Shown: one piece after another, positions 55,659 to 64,000 of the stretch
Layout of the letters: every line of letters starts with the position of its first letter
Numbering within the stretch: position 1 is the first letter of the stretch
NCBI RefSeq assembly: GCF_009696275.1
Contig: NZ_VUMI01000011.1
Span: forward strand, 1 to 64,000
Direction: 5' to 3'
From: Eisenbergiella porci
GTDB taxonomy: Bacteria; Bacillota; Clostridia; Lachnospirales; Lachnospiraceae
Length of the DNA: 64,000 nt
Notes under the pieces: model-generated
Databases searched by the model: none
Told to the model about the DNA's origin: nothing
What the model saw: only the letters and a program-made list of their open reading frames with translations
Made by a program: the position numbers and the translations under genes

Positions 55659-57116
55659 ATGAAAACGCGGAATCTTACCCTCATGACCGATCTTTACGAA
55701 CTGACGATGATGCAGGGCTACTTTAAGAACATGGACCGTAATGAAACGGTAATTTTTGACGCCTTTTACCGGAATAACCCGATGGAATCCGGATACGCCA
55801 TCTGCGCAGGGCTTGCGCAGGTTATTGAATATGTGGAAAACCTGCATTTCGATAATGATGAAATTACCTATCTGAAAAGTCTGGGAATTTTTGAGGACGA
55901 CTTCCTTGAATATCTGCAAAATTTCAAATTTTCCGGAAGCATCTATGCAATTCCGGAAGGAAGCATCATGTTCCCCAGGGAACCAATGATTAAAGTCATC
56001 GCTCCTATTATGGAAGCGCAGCTGATTGAAACCGCTATTCTGAATATTATCAACCACCAGAGCCTCATCGCCACCAAGACGTCCAGGGTATGCTATGCGG
56101 CCCGCGGCGACGGAATCATGGAATTCGGCCTCCGCCGCGCGCAGGGGCCTGACGCCGGCATTTACGGCGCAAGGGCCGCTATGATCGGCGGCTGCATCGG
56201 CACCAGCAACGTGCTTGCCGGACAGATGTTTGATGTACCCGTGAAGGGCACGCATGCCCACAGCTGGATCATGAGCTTCCCGGATGAATACACCGCCTTC
56301 AAGGTATATGCGGACATGTATCCCGGCGCCTGCATCCTGCTGGTAGATACCTATGATACCCTGAAATCCGGCGTTCCCAATGCCATCCGCGTATTTACGG
56401 AAATGCGTGAGGCGGGCATTCCGCTGACCTTCTACGGAATCCGCCTGGACAGCGGCGACCTGGCGTATCTTTCCAAGAAAGCAAGGAAGATGCTGGATGA
56501 GGCAGGCTTCCCGGACGCCGTTATCTCCGCCTCCAACGATCTGGATGAATACCTGATCGACAGCCTGAAGGCACAGGGCTGCAAGGTTACCTCCTGGGGC
56601 GTGGGCACCCATATGATCACCTCCAAGAACTGGCCTTCCTTCGGCGGCGTGTACAAGCTTGCCGCCATTATGGATGAGAACGGGAACTTCATCCCCAAAA
56701 TAAAGCTTTCTGAAAATTCAGAAAAAATCACCAATCCGGGCAATAAAGTAATTCACCGCATCTATGAAAAGGAATCAGGAAAAATCAAGGCGGATCTCAT
56801 CGCCCTGGAGGATGGGGTTTTTGACGAGAATGAGCCTCTTCTCCTCTTCGATCCCCTGGAGCCGTGGAAAAAGACGCTGCTGGAGCCCGGTACCTATACC
56901 ATGCATGAACTGATGGTTCCCGTCTTCCTGGATGGGAAATGTGTCTACACCTCTCCCAGTGTTATGGAAATCAGGGAATACTGTCAGAAGGAGCTGGACA
57001 CGCTCTGGGATGAAACGAGACGTCTTGTCAACCCTCACCAGGTATATGTGGATCTTTCCTCCGAGCTGTATCATATCAAAATCCAGCTGCTGGATCAGAT
57101 GGGACAGGTTCACTGA
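55659..57116 (+). CDS. pncB: Nicotinate phosphoribosyltransferase
   Basis: Makes nicotinate mononucleotide from nicotinate and PRPP, NAD salvage. 485 aa. Opening LTLMTDLYELTMMQGYF is the family hallmark, followed by FDAFYRNNP, EFGLRRAQGPD, GTSNVLAG, the phospho-His region KGTHAHSWIM, GIRLDSGDLAYLSKKARKMLD, and the PRPP-site GVGTHMITSKNWPSFGGVYKL. GGAGGAG precedes the ATG. It is followed 27 bases later by a degV gene, probably co-transcribed. Confidence 0.95.
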   Translation: MKTRNLTLMTDLYELTMMQGYFKNMDRNETVIFDAFYRNNPMESGYAICAGLAQVIEYVENLHFDNDEITYLKSLGIFEDDFLEYLQNFKFSGSIYAIPEGSIMFPREPMIKVIAPIMEAQLIETAILNIINHQSLIATKTSRVCYAARGDGIMEFGLRRAQGPDAGIYGARAAMIGGCIGTSNVLAGQMFDVPVKGTHAHSWIMSFPDEYTAFKVYADMYPGACILLVDTYDTLKSGVPNAIRVFTEMREAGIPLTFYGIRLDSGDLAYLSKKARKMLDEAGFPDAVISASNDLDEYLIDSLKAQGCKVTSWGVGTHMITSKNWPSFGGVYKLAAIMDENGNFIPKIKLSENSEKITNPGNKVIHRIYEKESGKIKADLIALEDGVFDENEPLLLFDPLEPWKKTLLEPGTYTMHELMVPVFLDGKCVYTSPSVMEIREYCQKELDTLWDETRRLVNPHQVYVDLSSELYHIKIQLLDQMGQVH

Positions 57117-57143
57117 CCAATATAAAAACAACAAGGAGACTTT

Positions 57144-58025
57144 ATGCTTAAAATAATCACGGACTCCGCCTCTGACCTGACGGAGGAAGTCATCCGCCGC
57201 TATCAGCTTCATGCCATACCCACTCCGGTGGTCATTGATGAGGTGGATTATCTTGACGGCCAGACCATCCATTCCAGGGAATTTTACAATATACTGGACG
57301 ATACCAGCCGCGATGTGAAAACCTACCACATCAACCCGGCCATGTTTGAGGAAGCCTTTACCCCCTATGCCAAAAACGGGGACAGTGTAATATATCTCTG
57401 TTTTTCCACCGGAATCGCGGGCACCTTTAATGCCGCCAATCTGGCAAAGGCTAACGTACTGGAGGAATACCCCGATTTTGATCTGACCATTATCGATTCC
57501 CTCTGCGCCTCCGCAGGCTTCGGCCTTCTGGTGGTCAAGCTGCTGACCATGCTTGAGAACGGCGCCTCCAAGGAGACGCTGCTGGAAGCCGCCGAATTCT
57601 ACCGCAGGCACATCCGGCATGTGTTTACGGTAAATACGCTTGCCTATCTGATTAAAGGCGGCAGGCTTTCCAAATGGAAGGGTAATCTGGCGGAAGCGCT
57701 GGATATGAAGCCGGTGCTGATTGTGGACGAAGCAGGGAGCCTGCAGGTCCTGAAAACGGTGCGCGGGCACAAGAAATCCCTGAAAAGCCTGGTGGAATAT
57801 GCCCAGGAAAACGGCGTTGAAATCGAAAAACAGCTGTTTTCCGTCTGCCACGGCGAGGATGAGGAGGCTATGGATTTCGTCCTGGACCTGCTCCGGGAAA
57901 AACTGCATCCCGCAGATATTATGGTATCGGTTGTAGGCTGTGCCATCGGCGCCCATACGGGACGCGGACTCGTGGGTGTCTGTTTCCTGGATGCTTCAGA
58001 GGAGCCGTACCGGAAGTATCTGTAA
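57144..58025 (+). CDS. DegV family fatty-acid-binding protein (FakB-like)
   Basis: 293 aa. MLKIITDSASDLTEEVIRRY is the DegV signature; then VYLCFSTGIAGTFNAA-like VIYLCFSTGIAGTFNAANLA, DSLCASAGFGLLV, and VNTLAYLIKGGRLSKWKG with the Arg-Leu-Ser pocket, ending VGCAIGAHTGRGLVGV. DegV proteins bind a fatty acid and present it to a FakA kinase; no FakA is near. AAGGAG precedes the ATG. Confidence 0.92.
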   Translation: MLKIITDSASDLTEEVIRRYQLHAIPTPVVIDEVDYLDGQTIHSREFYNILDDTSRDVKTYHINPAMFEEAFTPYAKNGDSVIYLCFSTGIAGTFNAANLAKANVLEEYPDFDLTIIDSLCASAGFGLLVVKLLTMLENGASKETLLEAAEFYRRHIRHVFTVNTLAYLIKGGRLSKWKGNLAEALDMKPVLIVDEAGSLQVLKTVRGHKKSLKSLVEYAQENGVEIEKQLFSVCHGEDEEAMDFVLDLLREKLHPADIMVSVVGCAIGAHTGRGLVGVCFLDASEEPYRKYL

Positions 58026-58074
58026 CCGTTTAATCCTCTGAAGGCTGCAATCTCCACAGAAGAAATCATGTCAG

Positions 58075-58130
58075 TATAAAAAACGCCTGTCATCCGGAAG
58101 AATCAGCTCCCGGATGACAGGCATTTTTTT
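58075..58130. terminator. Bidirectional terminator degV / YczE-like
   Basis: GCCTGTCATCCGG-AAGAATCAGCT-CCCGGATGACAGGC (13-bp stem) with TTTTTTTG to the right and AAAAAAC to the left, so it can serve both converging genes. Confidence 0.9.
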
Positions 58131-58160
58131 GTATATTGCAATTGTTCTGTTTTCTTGCAG

Positions 58161-58793
58161 CTACTGTTTATTTTCCTTTCCATACAAAAACGGCCGCGCG
58201 ACGTGAATATTAAAAAAGTCTATCAGCGGTCCCATAAAGAACGCCGTCACTACCGTTCCCACCCCCACTACCGCTCCCAGGGCAAATCCCACAATAACGC
58301 AGATCACATCCGTGGTAATCCGCAGATACCGGAATTTTCCCAGCTTCCGTTCCGTCAGAATCAGGGACACGGCATCATAGGTGGATACTCCCAGATCCGC
58401 CGTAAAGTACATGGCCGATGCAAAGCAGAGGATTACCAGTCCTGCTGCCAGCAGCGCAATCCGCACCGGCATGGACGGACTGTCCCCCACCAGGCCTGCC
58501 ACCACGTCGTCCGAAAACTGTACCACGTATCCCAGCAGGAAAATGTTCACAAAAGTGGATATCCCGATATGATGTTTATTCAGGAGAAAAATAAGCAGCA
58601 GCATCAACAGGTTTATCAGCATATACAGCGTCCCGAAGTCCATAAATGTAACCTTGTTGCTGATTCCATTCACAAACACCTGAAATGGATCCGTCCCAAA
58701 CCGGGCGTTCCGGAATAATCCCACCGCCAGTCCGCTGACGATGACGCCGATAAAGGCCATCAATATTCTTTTTTTTATTTTTTTGTCATTCAT
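58161..58793 (-). CDS. YczE/YitT-like membrane protein
   Basis: 210 aa, five or six membrane helices (FIGVIVSGLAVGLF, FGTLYMLINLLMLLLIFLL, STFVNIFLLGYVVQF, IALLAAGLVILCFASAMYF, VICVIVGFALGAVVGVGTVVTAFFMGPLIDFF). ARFGTDPFQVFVNGIS and TADLGVSTYDAVSLIL fit the YczE family. In Bacillus YczE influences lipopeptide synthesis and is not a proven transporter. It lies 30 bases after the 556-aa gene and may be the last gene of that operon. Confidence 0.8.
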   Translation of the reverse strand: MNDKKIKKRILMAFIGVIVSGLAVGLFRNARFGTDPFQVFVNGISNKVTFMDFGTLYMLINLLMLLLIFLLNKHHIGISTFVNIFLLGYVVQFSDDVVAGLVGDSPSMPVRIALLAAGLVILCFASAMYFTADLGVSTYDAVSLILTERKLGKFRYLRITTDVICVIVGFALGAVVGVGTVVTAFFMGPLIDFFNIHVARPFLYGKENKQ

Positions 58794-58823
58794 AATATTC
58801 TCTTTCCATTTTCCTGACCGTCC

Positions 58824-60494
58824 TTACTGCCCGGCCAGCAGTTTTTCCTCCAGATCCCTGCGGTTACGGATGCGGATCGTATGGTCGAAGGCAGTATAAT
58901 CGGTGAAATATACCGTAACAGCTCCCGGGGTCTTGGTTTCACTGTCCTCCTTCCCCTCTGTAAAACGATGCTCTCCAAATCCCGGCCCGATTAACAGGCT
59001 GTCCTTTTCATTGTAGACCTCCAGTTCCGGATCCTTGATTACCAACACCTCACTGCCGTTCACCGGAAGCATCACATGCTCGCTTGCCATATAATCAATG
59101 CCGGAAAAGGCCAGCTCCACTCTCCAGGGTGCTCCCTGCACTCCCTCTGTTACCACACGCACGTCTATGCCGCCCTCCGCAGGCTCCACATACACATCAA
59201 TCTCCATATCCGGTCCCAGCTTCTTCTTCCTCTTGCTCTGATCCATCTTCCACCAGTCGCTGGTTTCCGGCTTTTCTTCAAAAGGCAGGTAGTACCAGCC
59301 CCTCATGGTCTGATGGAGATGGGCCGTGCCGCCAGGCAGGATTTCCATCGTTTCCGCCTTAAACGCCCTGTGCTCACAGAAGCTTCCCGCCACCTTCATC
59401 TCCAGCTTGCTGGTTCCGTTATGGAAATAGAGGAAATTGGACTTCTCCCGCATCACCGTGTAGCTGTAGTGCCCCTTCCTGGCCCGCAGTATTCCGGAAT
59501 CCTCATATAACCGGACGAAATCCGGCTGTTCATAGCGTCCCGCATACTCAAAGCTTCGGTATTCGGGGTGCAGCATCAGATAAATCAGGCATTCCGGCGA
59601 GGAAATCTTTTTTTCCTCAATGATGTCAAAAATAGTGTTGCACATCCCGAGGAATTCCGGAATGTCATATTTCATGCCCATGGCCAGATACTCTATGTAA
59701 TAGCTCAATGGATATACCAGCCTGTCTTTGTCGAAACGGGTGGAATTGGCAGTGAAAATACTTCCGTCCGGCTCCCAGTAGGTAAGCATCATATGAAGGT
59801 TGCGGATAGTATGCTGCTCGTATTGGGCGTCCCCAGTGGCGTCGGAAAGCATCAGCATGGCATCGTTATTAACGCTGTTATAATTACCGGCGGATTTCTC
59901 TGCGAACTCACCGTCGGCATTGCAGTCAATCCCCTCTATCAGGTAAATACCCGCGCTTTCCGACAGCTTTTTATCATTGAAAAGCACCCCGCATTTCGCC
60001 AGTGAAGAAGCAATTGCCCAACGGTGGTTGGGCGTATGGAAGCCGCCCTCCAGCAGGCCGTATGCGCCGTCATGTACAATTTCCCCCACCCTATGTAAAA
60101 AAATCTCTTCCTGTTCGGTGCGATTCCCAAGCTTTTGCAGATACTCATACACCGGGATAAAGAAACCAATGCAGAAAGCCGTATCCGGCGCTGAGAAGAA
60201 GTTACAGGTAACATAGTCAAAAAGTCCGTTTTCGTGCTGCACGCTGCGGATATAGGAAAGCCCCAGTTCTGCCCGCTGCGCCAGCAGGGAATTGCGGTAA
60301 TAGCGGCTGTCCGGATTACAATACAGCGTGATCATGGGTTCCACGCAGATAATCGTATATTTGGCCTGGACCATCCGATCCCTGTCATAAAAGCCTCCGT
60401 AACAGGGGCTTTTTTCATCCAGCTCCTGCGACCGCAGACGGCTGAATACCCGTTCCTCGGTATCCCTTAAAATTATTTCATAATGTTTTTCCAT
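58824..60494 (-). CDS. Unrecognised 556-aa protein, possible (alpha/alpha)6 glycan-active enzyme
   Basis: I do not recognise a named family with confidence. The first two-thirds has the look of an alpha/alpha-toroid (helical pairs around NPDSRYYRNSLLAQRAELGLSYIRSVQHENGLFDYVTCNFFSAPDTAF, GGFHTPNHRWAIASSLAKCG, SAGNYNSVNNDAMLMLSDATGD, YWEPDGSIFTANSTRFDKD). The last third is beta-rich (AHLHQTMRGWYYLPFEEKP, IDVYVEPAEGGIDVRVVTEG), together recalling heparinase II/III-like lyases or unsaturated glycosidases. No signal peptide, so cytoplasmic. Linked to an Lpl-type ABC importer, which supports a role in breaking down an imported glycan. Confidence 0.6.
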   Translation of the reverse strand: MEKHYEIILRDTEERVFSRLRSQELDEKSPCYGGFYDRDRMVQAKYTIICVEPMITLYCNPDSRYYRNSLLAQRAELGLSYIRSVQHENGLFDYVTCNFFSAPDTAFCIGFFIPVYEYLQKLGNRTEQEEIFLHRVGEIVHDGAYGLLEGGFHTPNHRWAIASSLAKCGVLFNDKKLSESAGIYLIEGIDCNADGEFAEKSAGNYNSVNNDAMLMLSDATGDAQYEQHTIRNLHMMLTYWEPDGSIFTANSTRFDKDRLVYPLSYYIEYLAMGMKYDIPEFLGMCNTIFDIIEEKKISSPECLIYLMLHPEYRSFEYAGRYEQPDFVRLYEDSGILRARKGHYSYTVMREKSNFLYFHNGTSKLEMKVAGSFCEHRAFKAETMEILPGGTAHLHQTMRGWYYLPFEEKPETSDWWKMDQSKRKKKLGPDMEIDVYVEPAEGGIDVRVVTEGVQGAPWRVELAFSGIDYMASEHVMLPVNGSEVLVIKDPELEVYNEKDSLLIGPGFGEHRFTEGKEDSETKTPGAVTVYFTDYTAFDHTIRIRNRRDLEEKLLAGQ

Positions 60495-60603
60495 TCTCGT
60501 TCATTCCTTTCCCATTACTCAAGTACAAAGAAGTGTGGCTTAAGCATATTATTATATCCCCGGAGCCGCTCATGGCTCAGGGAATCAATTGATTACCTGA
60601 GAA

Positions 60604-60629
60604 AAGCCTGCTACCGGAGTAACAGGCTT
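60604..60629 (-). terminator. Hairpin after the Lpl-type binding-protein gene
   Basis: AAGCCTG / CAGGCTT stem with a 12-base loop; on the minus strand followed by TTTTCTC. It lies between the binding-protein stop (60694) and the 556-aa gene, so it may reduce read-through. Confidence 0.65.
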
Positions 60630-60693
60630 ATTCTGCTTATCAATAACTATAAATTTCGGTGCATCCAGCCTTCGCCTTCCATATTAACGCACT

Positions 60694-62328
60694 CTAGTTC
60701 TGGCTGTCAAAGTATTCTGCTCTTCCGTCCAGGATTTTCTGCAAACCTGCATTTACCAGCTCGTTACGGCCTGACTCATAGGTAGCCTCAAACTGATCTG
60801 CGGGCGCTACGATACAGCGATATACAAACTCAATCATACGGGTCTTAACATCCGTGCCGTAGGTCTGCTCATCTTCTGCTATGTAGGAGAATACAGGGAA
60901 ACGGAACTTTCCTACTTCCTTCACTGTCTGGATACTTTGATACCATTCAAGGCTTGCCCACTGGGTGGCCTGGTTGTTGAAGGAGGTCTGCGCCAGCACC
61001 TCGGGATCATTGGCCCACTCAAAGTTCAGGTTCATGATGCACCAGTCATCACAGGTGCCAGGATAACCTTTCTCGTTCTTTTCAGCCTCGGCAGGCTCTA
61101 CTGCCACACCAAGATCATCTGTCTTGTAATCCGGTGTATAACGTATTTTGACAGCCACTTCAGGGTCAGCCATCCAGTTCAGATACTTCATGCAGGCTTC
61201 CACCTTCTCATCACTTGTGGCGGTAGGAATCATTACAAACATGGCATAACGGTACTCAAAAGGATTTCTGTAGCTTCCATCCGGCAGATCAAAGCACTGA
61301 ATGGGTACGAAGGTCTCATGACCCAATGCATTGTTCAGAATTTCAAAGCTTGCATGAGGATGATAAGGGTCGTCCAGGACGAATCCCACGTTGCCGTTGG
61401 AAATTGCCGCCATATATACATCTTCAGCCGTATCAGTAGGGAAATCTTTGGTGATCAGGCCGTCATTGTACCATTGGTTCAGCTGCTTCAGGCCTTCCTC
61501 CGCACCGGGAGCCACCGACATATACCATTCATTATAGATATAGGCTGTACGGTCATCCGGCAGATCCACATAGGAACCAAGGAAATTCAGGTACATCTTC
61601 TCGGTATCATTCCGTCCGCTCATAGCCCAGGGGATAGTGGTGTCGCCGCCCAGATTTTTTTCTTTTACAGCATAGAGATATTTGCCAAGTTCCTCTTTCG
61701 TAGTGGGCATTTCCATGCCAAGCTCGTCCAGCCAGTCTTTTCTGATGTATGCCATGTGGCGGGGTTCCTCAGTACCTCTCTGCTTCATCACGGCATATTT
61801 CTTATCCTCCATTACACTGATATCCTGGGCTTCAGCGCAGAACTTCTGGATATTGGATCCATACTGATTATAAACGTCAGTCAGTTCATGAAGCGCGCCG
61901 CTGTTGGCATAGCTGTAGAACAGGGTCTGATCATAGGTAAATACAATATCCGGGGCGGTTCCGCCGGACATCATGATATTCAGCTTGTCATCGGATTCCG
62001 AACGGGGAACGGAAACATATTCCACATTAATATTATACAGTTCCTTTACCTGCTCCTGGATCCACTGAGTCAGAGCGTTATTCTCCGTGGTTGTTCCGGG
62101 CGCCGCATTTCCTCTGTCCCATGCCATCACGCGGATGGTAACCTCTTTCCCTTTTTCCGCAGTATCTGTTCCGGCTGCCGCCTCTGTGCCGGAAGCGGCT
62201 GTCTGGGCGCTGCCTCCGTCCGCCGTGCCGGCTCCTGTCTCTTTTCCGCCGCAGCCTGCCATTGCCAAAGTCATTGCAGCGGCAAGGGCAACTGCCAGTG
62301 TCTTCTTAAAAATACCTTTTCTCTTCAT
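60694..62328 (-). CDS. Lpl-type ABC transporter solute-binding lipoprotein
   Basis: 544 aa from ATG 62328 (GGAGG upstream). Signal peptide with lipobox LAMAGC (about Cys25), a Gly/Ala/Thr-rich linker, and a large binding domain of the LplA/YtcQ kind (VTIRVMAWDRGNAAPGTTTENNALTQWIQEQVKELYNINVEYVSVPRSESDDKLNIMMSGGTAPDIVFTYD). These importers carry larger oligosaccharides, commonly pectin or host-glycan fragments. It follows two permease genes. Confidence 0.88.
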   Translation of the reverse strand: MKRKGIFKKTLAVALAAAMTLAMAGCGGKETGAGTADGGSAQTAASGTEAAAGTDTAEKGKEVTIRVMAWDRGNAAPGTTTENNALTQWIQEQVKELYNINVEYVSVPRSESDDKLNIMMSGGTAPDIVFTYDQTLFYSYANSGALHELTDVYNQYGSNIQKFCAEAQDISVMEDKKYAVMKQRGTEEPRHMAYIRKDWLDELGMEMPTTKEELGKYLYAVKEKNLGGDTTIPWAMSGRNDTEKMYLNFLGSYVDLPDDRTAYIYNEWYMSVAPGAEEGLKQLNQWYNDGLITKDFPTDTAEDVYMAAISNGNVGFVLDDPYHPHASFEILNNALGHETFVPIQCFDLPDGSYRNPFEYRYAMFVMIPTATSDEKVEACMKYLNWMADPEVAVKIRYTPDYKTDDLGVAVEPAEAEKNEKGYPGTCDDWCIMNLNFEWANDPEVLAQTSFNNQATQWASLEWYQSIQTVKEVGKFRFPVFSYIAEDEQTYGTDVKTRMIEFVYRCIVAPADQFEATYESGRNELVNAGLQKILDGRAEYFDSQN

Positions 62329-62448
62329 AGCTGTACCTCCATTTAAAATTATATTTCTTAAAAATATCCGGATTTTCCGCCGGATATAGTTTAACAAAAC
62401 CATATCACCTCTCCGGAGCCGTACATCGGTTTTTCCGGACCTTACCGG

Positions 62449-63318
62449 TTACCCCTTTACAGCCCCGATCATGATGCCTTTAGTGAAGAATTTCTGTACA
62501 AACGGATATACCACCAACATGGGAAGCATGGAAATCACAATACTTGCCGCCTTGATATTTTCCGCTATCAGGTTTGTAGTCATACCTTCCTCTACGGATA
62601 CGTTCACCGCCTCCACAAACTGCTTCAATACCATCTGAACGGTATAAAGCGAAGAAGAGTTTATGTAGTACAATACATCACTGATCCCGTTCCACCGGCC
62701 CACCGCATAGAACAGGCCCAGGGTCGCCATTGTGGGGTATACCAGCGGAAGCGCCACTTTTGTCAGCGTGGTAAGCTGGCTGCAGCCGTCTATCTTTGCC
62801 GCGTCATAGATGGCGGAATCAATCCCGCGGAAGGAATTGCACATGATAATCATGTTGTAGGCACTCAGCGCTCCCGGAATTATCAAAGCCCATACCGTAT
62901 CGATCATGCCAAAGCTTCTTACGTTCAAATATTCAGGGATGATTCCCGGATTCAGATACATGGTCAGTACAAACAGGGTCATGATGAGGCCGCCGCCCTT
63001 TAAGCCTTTCTTGGAGAGCGGATATGCCGCCAGCACAGTCATCAGAAGGTTCACTGCCGTAGAACCCAGCATCAGTACGATGGAATAGCCAAATGCACGT
63101 ACGAAGCTTCCGCTCTGTAACGCCTTGGTATAGGCTTCCGTATTAAAGCCTACCGGGAATACAAAAACCCTGCCTGCCGTAATCGCATCCTTGGAGCTGA
63201 AGGATACGGAGATAACCCGCAGAATTGGAATCATCGCGATTACCGTTATCAGGATAAAAAATGCCGTCCAGAAGAACTGGAATAATTTTTCTGTTCTGCT
63301 GTTAATTCCGCTGTTCAT
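62449..63318 (-). CDS. Lpl-type ABC permease (YtcP-like)
   Basis: 289 aa, six membrane helices; EAA loop SAIYDAAKIDGCSQLTTLTKVALPLVYP; C-terminus KFFTKGIMIGAVKG typical of YtcP. Start ATG overlaps the stop of the upstream permease (TAATG). Confidence 0.92.
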   Translation of the reverse strand: MNSGINSRTEKLFQFFWTAFFILITVIAMIPILRVISVSFSSKDAITAGRVFVFPVGFNTEAYTKALQSGSFVRAFGYSIVLMLGSTAVNLLMTVLAAYPLSKKGLKGGGLIMTLFVLTMYLNPGIIPEYLNVRSFGMIDTVWALIIPGALSAYNMIIMCNSFRGIDSAIYDAAKIDGCSQLTTLTKVALPLVYPTMATLGLFYAVGRWNGISDVLYYINSSSLYTVQMVLKQFVEAVNVSVEEGMTTNLIAENIKAASIVISMLPMLVVYPFVQKFFTKGIMIGAVKG

Positions 63319-64000
63319 TACACAATCCCCTCCTGTCCCATCTTCTTAATCACCCAGTTGGCCGACAGTACCAGCACGACTCCTACCACCGTCTGGAAAA
63401 GTCCCACCGCCGTAGCAAAGTCAAACCGCCCTGATGCCAGACCAATGGAATATACATAAGTGCTGATTACACTGGATGCATCACGCACCATGGTATTTCC
63501 CATCAGATAAGGCCTGTCAAAGCTGATGGACACCAGCTTGCCAATCTGCATAATCAGCAGGACGGTTATCGTGGAAGAAATCTGCGGCAGCGTCACATAC
63601 CAGATTCGCTGCAGGCGTGTAGCGCCGTCTATGTAAGCAGCCTCTCCCAGGGAAGCATCCGTAGCCATCAAAGCCGCCAGGTAAACGATAAGAGAATAGC
63701 CTGCGCCCTGCCATACGCCGGAAAACCAGTACACAAACCGCCATATTCCGCTGTTGCTCAAAAACGGGATACTTTCAGCGCCCAGGGCGTTTGCGATGTT
63801 GTTCACCATACCGGTATTGGCAAACAGCTGGGTAACGATACCTGAAATAATAACCCAGGACAGGAAATTCGGCAGGTACAGCAATGTCTGCGTCACCTTA
63901 CGCACCCTGCCGCTACTCAGCTCATTCAGGAAAACTGCCAGAAATATAGGGATGGGAAAGCCGATAATCAAGTCTCCCATATTCAGTATCAGGGTGTTTT
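63318..64000 (-). CDS. Lpl-type ABC permease (LplB-like), 5' end outside window
   Basis: The frame is open through the right edge (NTLILNMGDLIIGFP continues upstream of the ATG at 63980), so the gene starts beyond the window. About 227 codons visible of a usual 300. Opening of the visible part, PIPIFLAVFLNELSSGRVRKVTQTLLYLPNFLSWVII, and the EAA loop SLGEAAYIDGATRLQRIWYVTLPQI are characteristic. Confidence 0.9.
   Translation of the reverse strand, partial: NTLILNMGDLIIGFPIPIFLAVFLNELSSGRVRKVTQTLLYLPNFLSWVIISGIVTQLFANTGMVNNIANALGAESIPFLSNSGIWRFVYWFSGVWQGAGYSLIVYLAALMATDASLGEAAYIDGATRLQRIWYVTLPQISSTITVLLIMQIGKLVSISFDRPYLMGNTMVRDASSVISTYVYSIGLASGRFDFATAVGLFQTVVGVVLVLSANWVIKKMGQEGIV

Overview
The window looks like the chromosome of a spore-forming, gut-type Clostridia, most likely a Lachnospiraceae (Blautia / Eisenbergiella / Hungatella-like). 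This is inferred from the encoded proteins: spoIID and spoIIQ, a clostridial ileS under a T-box, many AraC-regulated carbohydrate ABC transporters, and a host-glycan gene set (L-fucose and galacto-N-biose / lacto-N-biose use). No rRNA, tRNA, CRISPR array or prophage was seen.

Layout. 0-4.9 kb is a decaying patch: the end of an IS110-family transposase, an Rpn-type nuclease gene broken by an in-frame TGA, intact plsC, and two truncated genes joined tail to tail. 4.9-9.9 kb is an L-fucose module (mutarotase, kinase, isomerase) with a divergent AraC regulator. 10.2-16.8 kb is a GH112 phosphorylase with its own ABC importer and another divergent AraC regulator. 16.9-24.2 kb is housekeeping: ddl-murF-DUF1848, then spoIID-spoIIQ-amidohydrolase. 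24.3-33.8 kb holds an aconitase-like hydratase, a CNNM/CBS membrane protein, an N-acetylhexosamine 1-kinase (nahK type) with a divergent AraC regulator, a double-domain PPK2 enzyme, and a DUF3169 protein with a small HTH repressor. 34.3-46.4 kb has DeoR / glycerol-1-phosphate dehydrogenase, then a degraded glycosidase locus: AraC fragment, broken GH106-like gene, intact two-component system, intact ABC importer. 47.2-58.8 kb has glycogen phosphorylase, T-box-ileS, a ClC-type exchanger, nicotinate phosphoribosyltransferase, DegV and a YczE-like membrane protein. 58.8-64 kb is an Lpl-type ABC importer with an unrecognised 556-residue protein, running off the right end.

How the genes work together: the GH112 enzyme with its importer and the NahK-like kinase would turn imported galactosyl-HexNAc disaccharides into Gal-1-P and HexNAc-1-P, while the fucose genes handle fucose released from the same mucin or milk glycans. 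No fuculose-1-P aldolase, galT or galE is present here, so these steps must be encoded elsewhere.

Most unusual structures: very large GC-rich palindromes at 23.8-24.2 kb and 55.26-55.52 kb with smaller related-looking elements at 34.3 and 53.7 kb; an extreme strand-composition swing across the ClC gene lying between two of them; three identical-architecture operators over the HTH/DUF3169 promoter; and loss of catalytic or zinc residues in both SpoIID and SpoIIQ.
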